From assembly GCA_028583605.1 (NCBI GenBank), contig CM053328.1, forward strand, positions 12,254,782 through 12,318,781: a DNA stretch of 64,000 nucleotides, written 5' to 3'. Each line of letters opens with the position of its first letter. The stretch's first letter is position 1. The position numbers and the translations under genes are program-made. Under the pieces are notes generated by a model, which was given only the letters and a program-made list of their open reading frames with translations, made no database searches and had not been told where the DNA came from. Shown piece by piece: positions 10,378 to 21,855 of this stretch. This stretch comes from Dastarcus helophoroides (lineage: Eukaryota > Arthropoda > Insecta > Coleoptera > Bothrideridae).

Positions 10378-12886
10378 TCACATTTTTTCTTCAAAATTTG
10401 TCCCTTTGTTGAAATTTCGACATTTTCTCGAAATTTCGACTTTATTCTCTAAATTAGTTTTTTTTCTTATACAATTTTCGTTTTTTAAAATCTTCAATTT
10501 ATTCCTGTTAATTAGGATCTGACTGCGAATTTCGACTTGTTTATCAAAATTTGCCCTTTCATCGAAATTTGGTTTTTTCCAAGAATTGTTTTTTTTTTCT
10601 AAACTACGAAAAGTCAACCCTTTCCTCCTTATAATAAATTCTATAAATTTTGACAGCTTTTTAAAAAAATCGTTTTTTCGAAATCTACTTTTCTTAATAT
10701 TCGGTTTTTTCTAAAAATCTTTTTTTTTTTAAATTTGACTTTCAAGCAATTTCAACTTATTTATCAACATTCGTCTTATTTTTGAAATTTTGATTTGTAC
10801 CTCAAAATTCAGTGTGTTATGTATTTGAAAATTGCTAATTAATTTTTTAAAAAAAGGGTAATAAATATTCAACCGAACAATTTCGAATTTTTTTGTTGAA
10901 ATTTCTACTGTTTTTCTGAAATTTTGATTGGTCCTTAAATTTCGACTCTTTTTGAAAAATTTCGAACTTACTACATTTCGACTTTTTCCTATAAATTTCG
11001 ATCTTTATTTTAAGATATTGATCTTTTTTCAAAATTTCGAATTTTTTAAAAATTTGTTTGGGTTGTTGGAACTTTCGATGTCCACTTCGAAATTTGTATT
11101 ATTCTCGAAATTGTATTATTCTCGAAATTTGGTTATTTTTCTCAAAATCCATAATTTTTCGAAATTTCGACGTATTCCAAAATCCACTCCTTTAATGGTT
11201 CTGCAAATCTCAAATTTTTTCTCAAAATTTGATTGTTTTCTCAAAATATGATTTTCTGTGCCAATTTCCATTTTCCTTAAAATGTTAATTTTCTTCCTTC
11301 TCGAAATTCATCGTTCCCTTGGAATTTCAACCATTTTGTCAAAATTCGTTTCTCTTATTCTATTTAGACTCTATTTAAAATATTCCCTTTTTTTGGAATT
11401 TATTTACAAAATTCTACTTTTTTACCTAAAATTTAATTTTTTCTGGAAGAATTTCGTCTTTTTTTTGAAATTCGATTATTTTTTTTGACATTGAAATTTT
11501 TCTAAAAATTGTAACTTTTAAAATGGATTTTTCATAAATTTGGATTGATTTTTCCAAGATTACCATTTCCTGGAAATTTTCATTTATTTCTCAAAATTAA
11601 GATAATTTAGTATGTCGGGACGTTTTGCCATTTTCATCGAAGTTCGTCTTTTTTCGAAATTTTGACCTTTTCTCTAAAATTATTCTTTTTCCTAAATTTC
11701 ACCATTTCTTTGCCTTTTTCGAAATTTTGTCTTTATTAAAAAATTCTATTTGTTGACTCTTCTTTGAAAAAACCTTCTTTTAGAAATTCCTCCGCTTTTT
11801 CTCTAAAATTATACTTTTTCCTAAAATTCACCGTTTCTGTACCTTTTTCGAAATATGTCTTAATTTAAAAATACTATGTCTTGGTTCTATCAAAAAATTC
11901 AATTTTTTAAGAGTCCGGTGCTTTTCTTAATATTTTTTTCTAAAAACATCGACTTTTTTTAGTTTAATTTTACGACTTCTGAACTTGTTTTTGCTTTATT
12001 TTAGAAATTCTTGAGTTTGACCCCAAAATAACATGTTTTATGTTTATAGAAATGTCGATTTTTTTTTAATTGAAATTTCTACTTTCGCAATTCGTTTATT
12101 TTCTCCGATTTATATCGGCATGTTAAAATAAGTAAGAAGGTAGAGAGACGTATGTCAAAATTAAAATAAAATATTTATGGAAATAGAGATTTTATTTTTC
12201 TAAAATTTGACATTTTCCGAAAATTTTGCCTTTTTTTTTACAAAATTCGACCTTCGGGAATTTTGCCTCTGCGAATTTTCGGTATTTTTTGACTTTTTAT
12301 CTATCCTTGGTTCCAAATCCTACTTGCGGTGCTTTGAAGGCATATTAAAGCTATCCTTTGCGAGTGAATTGAACATTAAAAAACAGTTTTTATATTAGAT
12401 CTGATTTTCTGAAAATTTCCATTTTTTCCCAAAACTTTGTATTTTTTTTTCTAAATTACGAATTTATACTCAAATTTCAACCTTTTTCTTTTAATAATAA
12501 TTCTATAAATTTTGTGGGCATTTCTCAAAAATTTTTCGATTTTTCGAAATCTATTTTTCTTATTATTTGGTTTTTTCTGAAAATTTATTTTTTTTTTATT
12601 TAACTTTCGGGAAATTTCAACTTGTCTTTCAACATTCGTCTTACTTTTGGAATTTTAATTTGCATCTCAAAATTAGGGGCGTTATGTTTTTAAAAATTGC
12701 TAATTAAAACTGGGATTTTTTTCAAATGTCGACTTTCCTCAAAATTCGTCCATTTTTCAAAAACTTTTCCTAGATTTTAATAAAAATCTAAAAATTCTAA
12801 GAATAATATTTTTTGAATTTAATTTTAATGGAGTAAAATTATAAGGCTTAGAATTTGTTTTTATTTTTCTTCGCTAAATTCGACTT
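10378..12886. repeat. T-rich minisatellite block with internal duplication
   Basis: The + strand is dominated by TTTTTCGAAATTTCGACTTT units. 10610-10850 recurs in direct orientation at about 12480-12715 (shared TCGAAATCTA, CAACATTCGTCTTA and TTGCTAATTAA). 12530-12862 is also the left arm of a long inverted repeat. No genes are seen. Confidence 0.7.
12530..12862 (+). repeat. Left arm of ~330-bp inverted repeat
   Basis: This arm pairs with 14986-15310 in reverse complement. Shared blocks include AATGGAGTAAAATT, AAAATCTAAAAATTC, GTCGACTT and CATTCGTCTTA in matching order. The spacer is about 2.1 kb. Confidence 0.75.
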
Positions 12887-12985
12887 CCCAAGCAACATTG
12901 ATTAGTATAATAAATGTTTATTAAACTAAAATTGCGTTTATTTTAACTTTAAAAAACGTTTACATACCATTCAGTGTTGCTTGGG
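12887..12985. mobile_element. Tiny MITE-like element, 99 bp
   Basis: The ends are a perfect 11-bp inverted repeat, CCCAAGCAACA and TGTTGCTTGGG. The interior is AT-rich with ATAAATGTTTATTAAAC and the reverse-related GCGTTTATTTTAAC. No clear target-site duplication is seen, so the class is unknown. Confidence 0.5.
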
Positions 12986-13186
12986 CTATTATGGAAATTC
13001 TTCACTCTTGAAAACTTCGACAATTCAAAAATTCGATTTTCAGATTTTTGTCCCAAATTCTGGCTTTTTTTTCGAAATTTTGGTTTTGATCGAGCGAGGG
13101 TTCAAATGGAAATAGGACGAACTAAAAGGTCGCTCATACATGAAGTGAATATTCTTAGTATATAAGAGTTAATTTTAGGATTAGGT

Positions 13187-13332
13187 GTCAGTATCTCCCT
13201 GAAGGTGATAGCTTGACTATCGAAACGCGTTTGGGCAATCTTTGTTGTGTTTTTTAAATCTTTCTTGGTTTCGGGGGACAAGATTTGTATTTCATTTTTG
13301 AAGATAACCAAGGACCAGTCCGTTCCACCAAA
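13187..13332 (+). mobile_element. Penelope-derived element, single + arm, copy P2
   Basis: GTCAGTATCTCC leads into CTGAAGGTGATAGCTTGACT and ATCGAAACGCGTTTGGGC, then TTTGTTGTGTTTTTTAAATC, GGGGGACAAGATTTG and the outer arm AAGATAACCAAGGACCAGTC ending TTCCACCAAAA. The core CTGAAGG differs from CTGAAGA, so this ribozyme is probably dead. Confidence 0.8.
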
Positions 13333-15360
13333 ATTTATACTTTAAATTTTCAATATCAACCGAAAAGTTGGATTTCAAAATCAACATGTTTTTCCTTCAA
13401 AATAGCGAGTTTTCGGCAGAAATTTTGAGTTCAATTTCAAAATAATTTTTTTCTTCAGATCTTGACTTTACTCTCAAAATTCTGTTTTTTATCACATCTA
13501 AAATTGGGCCATCAACTGAAATTTTCTTTTTTCTCACAATTTTAAATTAAGGTTAAAAATTTCAGCACTCGAGAATGGATTTTGATTTTAAACTTATTTC
13601 TTTTTTTTAAACTTTTTTTTAGAAATTTTGATTAAAGTAAAAAATTTCAAGTTTAATTTTAAAGATAAAGATTGTAAAAAAATCGAATTTTCGATTGAGT
13701 AACAGTGCTTCATTTCAAGCATAAATATGTAGCTTTCAAAACAGAAATAGACATAAGTCGAAATTTTGTAATTGACGTCGATTTTTTTTTTGGAAAAACC
13801 CATACTTTAAATTTGGTATCGAAAAAATTTGTGAAAAAAGTCAGAATCTTGAGATTAGCAATGGAGGAAAATATTTTAATTTTGAAGTTAAAATGTTATG
13901 AAGAAGGGATTAAATTTCAAGCTTTAAAGTGGAGATTTTGAGAAGAAAATAAAAATTATGACAAAGAACTGAAAATTTAAAAAATAAATTTTAGCAGGAT
14001 TTGAAATGTTAAGATTAAGCTGGAGAGTTAGAATAAACAATCTCAATATTTATTGAAACTACATTTAAAAAAGCCCTAAATTTTACAGAATTTTTTTTTT
14101 CAGTTAAAGTTCAACTGAAAATAGAATTTGGTAATTTGAAATTTCGGAAATAAAGTCAAAGTATTCAGAAAAAAATGAAAAATTTGGGAATAAAAGTAAA
14201 TTAGGGTACATGTAAATTGGAAATGTGGAAAAAAGTCGAAAGATGGACTCTAAACTCAAATGTTCTTCTTTTTTCTCACAAACCTGAGTTTATGGTTGAA
14301 ATTCTCAATTGAAAATTTTGACTTAAACCATCAAATAGCGTTTCACTTTAAATTTCATTTTTTTTTTACTTTGATTCTAAAAATGTTGGGTCAAAGTAAA
14401 AAATTCAAGTTAAATTTTTAAGATGAAGGTTGAAAAAAATCAAATTTTCCATTAAGAAAAAATGCTATATTTTTAACATTTAAAAGAGAAATACAAAATT
14501 TAAAATGAAAGTAAAATTTTGAAAAAAAATCATATTTAAAATTAAATTCATAGGTTTTCAGTTTAAACTTGAAATTTTGAGAATAAAGCCGAAATTTTGA
14601 ATAAGAAAAAATGGAATTTGTAGGTTTTTTTTACATTTTTAATTCTAACATAAAAATGTGAGTTTTCTCATAAATTGTATCAATTTTTTTTAATTGTGAT
14701 CTTTTTCTCAAACTCGGAATTTAAACCAGGGTTTATTAACCTATTTGCAGTCGTGGACCTCTTTAAAAATTTCCGAAACACCATGGAATTCTTTCCGCGG
14801 AGACAGGCACGATTTCATTCAGCAAACCAGGAAACCTTCTGAATTTACAAATCAAAATCGAAATTTAGAAAAACAGCCAAACTTTGGAAAAAAGTCTGAA
14901 AATCGAGTTTAAAATAAAAACCGAACCTTTCAAAAACTTTGAAAAATGTCGAAATTTTCAAGAGTAAAGAATTTCTAAAACACACACATTCTAAGAGCCT
15001 TAGAATTTTACTCCATTAAAATTAAATTCTAAAAATATTATTCTTGGAATTTTTAGATTTTTATTAAAATTTAGGAACAGTTTTTGAAAAGTGAACCAAT
15101 TTTGAGGGAAGTCGACATTTGAAAAAAATCCCAATTTTAATTACCAATTTTCAAAACATAACACACTGAATTTTGAGGTTTAAGCCAAAATTTCAAAAAT
15201 AAGACGAATGTTGAGGGACAAGTTAAAATTTCCCGAAAGTCAAATAAAAAATAAGAAATTTTCAGAAAAAAACGAATATTAAGAAAAATAGATTTCGAAA
15301 AAGAACCATATATAATCAAAATTTTGAATTTAAAGTTTATTTTTTGAGAAAAATGTCGAA
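13333..15360. repeat. Minisatellite block, T-rich then A-rich
   Basis: The + strand changes from T-rich to A-rich units at about 13640. A 70-bp stretch at 14722-14790 (AACC...CAGTCGTGGACCTC) resembles part of the 156-bp tandem repeat at 8520-10216. No genes are seen. Confidence 0.65.
14986..15310 (-). repeat. Right arm of ~330-bp inverted repeat
   Basis: Reverse complement of 12530-12862 with scattered differences; see that entry. Confidence 0.75.
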
Positions 15361-17640
15361 ATTCTGTAAAATTACCTCACGAGGAGTGCAATTTTAATTT
15401 TACCAACGCTTTGGTTATAATTTTTGACTAAAAATTGCGAAATTTTTTCTAAAATTTGATGTCTAAATTCGAACATTTATTAATTTTTTTATATTCGAAA
15501 TTATTTTCATTAATTTTGCGTTTTGGTTTGTCAAAATCTCGATTTTTAAAAGGTCTTTTGGTCTTGTGGTACTATATTGCTGAGATGATTAATGCAGGGC
15601 GCAAAAGTGAAAAAAAAAAAAGAAAATAGTGTTACGTAATCCATAGATATGGGTATTTTTTTAAAACCTGCGGCCATTCAGAAAAAAAATCTAGCAAGAT
15701 TGTAGTGACTAAAAATCATTTCCTGTTTTTGTCTTTTTTTTAATTCTGGGCCGGTTTTTTGCTGTTGGTGCTTTTATTTACGTTAGTTAAGGGGGTTGGT
15801 TAACGCAGTGTGACAATCCGGAGCAGTCAAAAATGGACAAATCTTAAGTACAGAACAAGAAACAGGACATTTATTCACAGTCATCCTGCATGGCAACTAT
15901 TTAAATACCCACGATCTTATTGCTGAAGATCAAAGATTTGGGACTCTGTAAACAGATATTAAAAACTAACGTGACAAAAGATGCTTCTTATTTACATTTC
16001 CCATAAAAGTACATTTTGAACGAAGAAGAACTAAGAAAAGAATTAGTTACGTTCGATCTTTCTAAGGCATTCGTCGTTAAGGTGTATCTTTGGGGGGGTC
16101 ATAGGTTACAAAAGCGCTCTGTGATGATACGATTAAACCAATCCCACATCTCACCTTATCGTATTGTTGCAATTTCTCCCATTGTTTTATTGGAAAATTG
16201 CTAGCGACGTGAGATATGCAAATTTTTAACAACGTATCCGTTCTGTTATTAACGACAACTTTCATTAAAAAATTGCATACGTTAAATAAGTGTTACAGTT
16301 TGCATATTAATGTACTACTAGCGCTCTAGCGCATAACTTCTTTCTACTCAGTTCGCAGCTTTATCGAAAATTAATAATTAATTGTGCCATTTGAACGCAA
16401 TTTTATTCATGTTATCACATATTCATGACCCGCTTGAATATTAATGGAAATTTTAAAAGCGTTTTTTGCGAATTAATCCAAAAAACTAAAACCAGGAGAA
16501 TACGAAAAAAGTGGGAGTTTACAATGAAAATCAAATTGAGAGCACCAAAACCGATTTTAATATAAAATCGATAAAAGTGTAAATAATTAATACATCCGAA
16601 ATAGGCGATGTTTGCGCGGTTTTAATTCACGGGGAAACATTGTGCAGATTATAAGATTAAATATACAATTTCCCTGAATAAAACATGAGATTTTAATTAA
16701 TATATCCTCGACATGGCGGTAATGTAATAACCGAAAATTAAAGTTCGCCATGCCGAATGGCGGATTTCGGCGAAACTTTCGGGCCCTTTTTGCTAATACG
16801 CGGATGAAAGAAACTCCACTAATTCGATTTTCCAGCATTACTTTTTCATTAGGTCCAAGTTTATTAAAATTCGTCTGTGGCAGCGTTAAAATTCTAATCA
16901 TTTTTACAATTAATAATAAGATTATTTTACACAATCTGATATAAGATGTAAATAGAAAGATGTCGACTTTCTGAACAACGGCGTTCCTACTGGTGTTGTA
17001 TTGCGTGTCCAACACACAGGTGGTTAAATTTTGGGGCAGCCAAATTTACGTTCAATAAAATTTTTAATTCACTGATGCAATGATTTTTTGAAAAATTTCT
17101 TTTTTATACAAAAGAAGATCGGCATGTTAGTACCCTATATTACATTCACTTTCCCTCCCCGCAACTTCTATATAGTGTAGCCAAAAGATGCTAATCAGTG
17201 AACTAAGCGGGCTTTAACCCTCACCGAAATCTCAAGTACCTGCAGTAGATAAAACAGTAATTTGCGAGAATAAAATTAATTTTCAGAAAATTCTACCTTT
17301 AACTTCTTTTCTAAATTTCGCATTTCGACCTGTTCTAGATACTGCACACCACAATCGTCGGCGTCAGTCGTGATCAAACGAGTCAATAAGTCCTCTTTTT
17401 AACAAAAAGTTACAGCTGGATTGATTTTTAATTTGAACACCTCTCATCAAGACTTTTTAATAAAATTCTTGAATACTTTCCTTTGAATTTTTAAAGAGTC
17501 GAAATTTCAAGTCGAAATTTAAAAAGGCGAAAACAGAAAAAAGTCGTATTTCTGAAATTTTCGCCTTCTTAAATTTCAACTGTTTTAAAACTACTTCTAC
17601 TTTTTTCAAAATTTAAATTTTTGGAAACACGTGTGGATTC
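15361..17640. other. Unassigned region, no repeat array
   Basis: After about 15600 the sequence is AT-rich but largely free of the minisatellite (some units reappear at 17460-17620). Short frames exist, e.g. 16016-16204 and 16587-17015, but they show no domain, coding bias or splice context. 16730-16800 has a GC-richer block, CGCCATGCCGAATGGCGG, with internal dyad symmetry. Nothing is recognised as a gene. Confidence 0.4.
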
Positions 17641-19220
17641 TTGTACTCTCGGAAATTGCACAGCCAATCAACATCAGAGCCATACCGTCTTCGTCAGTAT
17701 AAAGGTCGACTGATCCAAAACGTCGGCTCCGAGAAGATCCCCGAAATTAACCAACAGGAACTGCGGTTAGCACTAAAAGGACATGAGAAACCGAAATGCT
17801 CCCGGAGAAGACCAAGTGACAAATGAGATGCTTAAGACTGAAGAAAAAGCTTTAGACAAAATGCTTCTTATTCTCCTCAACAAATGCCTAGAAGAAGGAA
17901 GAATTCCGGAATGCATGGAGAAATTCTGAGGTCACCATTCTCTTCAAAAAAGGCGAATCCAACGAGCATCGAAAACTCCTGGCCTCTCAGCCGTCTCTCG
18001 GTTACTATACAAGCTATTAACCAGAATAATCACCAACCGTCTCAAAAATAAGTTCGATTTCTACCAACCTGTGGAACAAGCTGGATTCAGAAAGGATTAA
18101 AACACAATCGATCATATCCCAACAGTGAGCACACTGATCGAGAAATGCACTAAATACAATGTCCTACCCCATCTGACATTCGTCGATTATCAAAAAGCCC
18201 TCAACTTTATAGAAATCTGGGCAATCTTGCATGCGATGAACGTTGCAAGGATTGACTCAATATACTCAAATTTCATCACAAACATCCATGAACACGCCAC
18301 TCTCCACATCAAACTTGAAGAAGACTTATTCATCGGGAGAATACCCACCAAAAGAGGAGTCAGACAAGGCGACACTATTTTGCCGAAGCAGTTTACGCTC
18401 CCACTACAAGATGTCTTCAAAAATCTGACATGGCAACAGAAAGAAGCCAATATCGACGGAAAGCTTCTGATTGTGAGTTACCTACGCTTCATTGATGACA
18501 TTACCCTGATGAGCACCGATGCGAATGAACTTAAAGATATGTTAAGAGAGCTGAGAGAAGTTTCGGAGACCCTATGGACTGAGAATGAACCTTCAAACAA
18601 CCAAGGTCATGAGTACAAACAAAATTCAGGTTACGCTCGACAGCCACACACTTGAAGTGGTTGAAGAATACGTTTAGCTTAGCCACAAAGTCAGGCCGCA
18701 AAAATCACCAGGCGAGTTGGCTCGACATGGGCGGTATTTGGAAAACTTGGCCACATTCTCAGGAAACCGGACATTTCCATCAACCTGAAACGGAAAGTCT
18801 TCGATTCTTGCATATTACCAGTCATGACATACCGCCTGAAGACATAACCCTAACACAAAACAAGATGCATCGTTTAAGGGTATGCCAACGAGCGATAGAG
18901 CGCGCATTATTGGGGATCTGTTTGAGAGACCGAGGCAGAAGCGAAGCCATTGGAAAGAGAACGAGAGTCCTCGATGTCATGGAACGTGTATCTAATGGCG
19001 CTGGGAAGGTTATGTCGCCAGAGATGATATTAAATGGACGAAGACGATAATACAATGGAGACCCAGGAAAACTAAACGAAGTGTCGGACGCCCTCTAAAA
19101 AGAGGGAGAAGCGATATTCAGAGGCGAGCTGGCAAAAACTGGATCATGAATGCTCAAGGTAGAGAGCGGTGTAAAAACATGGAGGAGGCCTATGCCCAGG
19201 AGTGGATGAGAATGGGCTAA
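17641..19220 (+). mobile_element. RTE-like LINE pseudogene (RT and C-terminus)
   Basis: On the + strand with several stops and frameshifts, the order is: SEKIPEINQQELRLALKG leading to RKAPGEDQVTNEMLK (RT fingers, 17720-17840), VEQAGFRKD near 18080, VDYQKALNFIEIWAIL (motif A region, 18184-18230; the usual catalytic second D of AFD is lost), TKRGVRQGDTILPKQF (motif B, 18349-18396), and LRFIDDITLMSTDANELKDM (motif C as FIDD, 18484-18540). The frame at 18652-19050 gives the late part, with VCQRAIERALLGICLRDRGR and MERVSNGAGKV. The end reads EEAYAQEWMRMG and stops at about 19219, followed by a GAA-rich tail. It is 5'-truncated: no endonuclease is present. Confidence 0.85.
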
Positions 19221-19272
19221 AGAAGAAGAAGAAAAAAATGAAGAAGAAGCAGAAAAATAAGAAGAAGAAATA
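19215..19272. repeat. GAA-rich tail of the LINE
   Basis: AGAAGAAGAAGAAAAAAATG-type repeats begin exactly where the LINE open frame stops, as expected for the microsatellite tail of an RTE-like element. Confidence 0.65.
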
Positions 19273-19279
19273 GTTCCCC

Positions 19280-21000
19280 AAAAATTTGTCTTCGACTTTT
19301 TTAAGTTCAATTTTTCGAAAAGTGTGTGTGTATTTTCAAAATTTTGACACGTTTCAAAACTTGGTCCTTTTTTTCGAAATCACGACTTTTTTATTTTTCA
19401 AAATGGAGGATTTTATTCGAAATCTGGATTTGACTTTTTTTCAGAATTTCGAGTCAATTTAAAAATTCCTCACTTTGAAAAATCGAGTTTCTTAAATGCT
19501 GAACTTTTTTTTAGATTCACCCTTTCAAAATTTTAATTTTTTCCAAAATTTCGACATTTTTGTAAACTTTTCTTTTTTTAGATGTTTCAAATTGTTTTTA
19601 AATTTTTGCATTTTTTAAAATTTTGAATTTTTGTTGGAAATTTCGACCTTAAGAACTTCTAAATTTTCTGAAAATTATATTTTGTTTTGAAGCGCTTCTT
19701 CATACTTTTGACTATTGTAAAGTTTCAATTTTTTCTCAACTTTTTTTGATTTCGATTTTTTTTTATCTCGGCATTTATTCGAAATGTCGCCATTTAGAAA
19801 ATTCGGATTTTTAAAGAATTTTTGGTCTTTTTCAATCACAACTTTTTTCCACATTTTAGATTTATTTAAACGTGTGTGAAAATTTCGATTTTTTCCAAGT
19901 AATCGAATGTTTTTTTTTATTTTTTAATTTCGACTTTTTTTTCAAAATTTCGTATTCTTAAAATCTGTATTTTTTTGAAAATGTCTATTTTTTGTAAATT
20001 ATTTAGTAGGACGTTTTTTAAACATTTCCAGATTTTTTCAAATTTCGACACTTTTTCAAAATTTCTCACTTTCAATTATTCTCAATTATTTATAAAAACT
20101 TTTTATAGTAAAGATTTTGATATTTTTTGAATTTTGTCAAAATTTTGACTTTTCTAATTTTCGCCTTTTTCATTTTTTTTCTAAATTTTGATTTCTTTTA
20201 TCCAAATTTTGACTTTGTTAAAAAAAATACCTTTTTTGGAAAATACATACGAACAGTTTGCAAGGTTTCAGTTTATTTTTCAATCTCAATATACGATTCT
20301 AAAAAATTCAACATTTTGACCCTTTAGAATCTCGACGTTTTAAATTAGTACGGCTTTGAAAATGTCGACTTTTTTAAAAATTTGATTACTTTTTTTTGGT
20401 GCAACGGACTGGTCCTTGGTAATTTTCAAAAATTGAAATACAAATCCTGTCCCCTTCTTCTGTATGTCTCTGAAGATGATAGCTTGGCTATCGAAACGCG
20501 TTAGAGTAAACTTTGTTGTGTTTTTTAATCTTTCTTGGTTTCAGGGGAGAAAATTTGTATTTCAATTTTTGAGTACTTTTCAAATTTATACATTTTTTGA
20601 AAACATTACTATTAAAGTTTACTGTTTCTCAAAATTTCGGCTTTTCTAGAAATTTGATTCAAGTTCAAAATTTTACCTTTAATATTGAAATTTTTACTTT
20701 TTCTCGAAATATTTTATTCTGTACTTAAACTTTAGGTTTTTTCTTTAATCCAGTCCAAATTTCCAAATTTTATGTCTTTTCCATAATTTCCACTTTCACT
20801 TTTGTAACAAATTTCAATTATAAGCTGGGCAATCGCAAGAAAATTATTATTATTAAATTGTTAACTTCGACTTTTTTTGACAAATTTTCGATTTGAATTT
20901 TTATTTTTTTCTAGTTTTCGCTAAAAACTCAAAATTTAAACTTTTTGGAAAAATGTTGGTAGTTATTTTCGAAATTACGAAATTACTTATAAATTCTTGC
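19280..21000. repeat. T-rich minisatellite block
   Basis: TTTTTCGAAATTTCGACTTTT-like units on the + strand, interrupted at 20393-20574 by a Penelope-derived element. No coding content is seen. 21000-21540 is more irregular AT-rich DNA, with a local duplication of TCTAAATTTAAAAACTTTCT near 21180-21300. Confidence 0.65.
20393..20574 (+). mobile_element. Penelope-derived element, copy P3
   Basis: The outer arm TTTTGGTGCAACGGACTGG and TTGAAATACAAATCC pass straight into TCTCTGAAGATGATAGCTTG, GCTATCGAAACGCGTTAGAG and then TCTTTCTTGGTTTCAGGGG. The inner left arm is missing. The hammerhead-like core CTGAAGA and GAAA is intact, with stem I TCT/AGA. Confidence 0.85.
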
Positions 21001-21539
21001 ATATTCAGGAAAGGCTCTTTCTGACAATTCAAAGTTTGCAATTTCAATTGTTACTTTTTATTTAATTTAGATTGTAAATAAGAATATCTTGTAATAATTA
21101 TAATATAAAAGTTTGGATATTTTTCCAAAATTTTCAGTTTAACCTCATATAATTCAAACTTCTTTTAAGGGTCGATTTTAAGTTATAAATTTAAAAACTT
21201 TCTAAACATTCTGATCTTGCAAAATTTCAATCTTACTCAATCTCGAAATGTTGCCTTTTTTCCCCAAAATGTCTAAATTTAAAAACTTTCTGGACTTTCT
21301 GATTCTTGCAAAATTTTAATCTTGAAAAGTTGCCTTTTTTCCCCAAAATATCGAGTCATTTTTGTTATAAATATTAAACTCCTTTTGTAAAATTCCAGAC
21401 TTAATGCTTTATTAAAAATAAATAATAATTTAGGGCAGCCAAATTCTAATAGACACTGCGAGCAGCTAAAGTTTAAGAAGGCCCTTGATTCCAAATATTT
21501 TCTCAAGGTAAATAATTAATTTTTTCCAAAAATGAAAAC

Positions 21540-21835
21540 TAAATAATCGTACCTACTTTCTAATATTAACAAAGTTTTTTGTCATTCAAAAGTTTTCCTT
21601 GGATGTAATTAAATTTTTGTCAAGAATTTGGAAAGGAAGAATACTTTACGTCAAAGAAAAAATTCTGCATCACCAAATTTGCCTTTGGGCACAAAATAGC
21701 TTGTTTTCGAGCGCCTAACAGAAAGACTAGATTAATCATGTTGTCAAAAAAAGATGCTTCTATTCCAGATTTTTTCTTATGATAAGGATTAAATATTTTT
21801 AAAAACAAAGAATACTTAGGTTGCGCTTGATGCTA
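21540..21835 (+). repeat. Degenerate repeat flanking the Penelope-like insertion (left)
   Basis: Contains GATGCTTCTATTCCAGA, TTTTTTCTTATGATAAGG and AAAAACAAAGAATACTTAGG. These blocks recur after the Penelope-like element (23461-23530, 23926-23980, 24060-24130, 24310-24360), so a diverged tandem repeat of several hundred bp was present before the insertion. Confidence 0.6.
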
Positions 21836-21855
21836 AAGATTGTGCATTTTCAAAT

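Noticed and set aside
16016..16204. Short + frame with KAFVVKVYLWGGHRLQKRS
   Set aside because: Short, overlapped by an antisense frame, no recognisable domain and no splice-site support.
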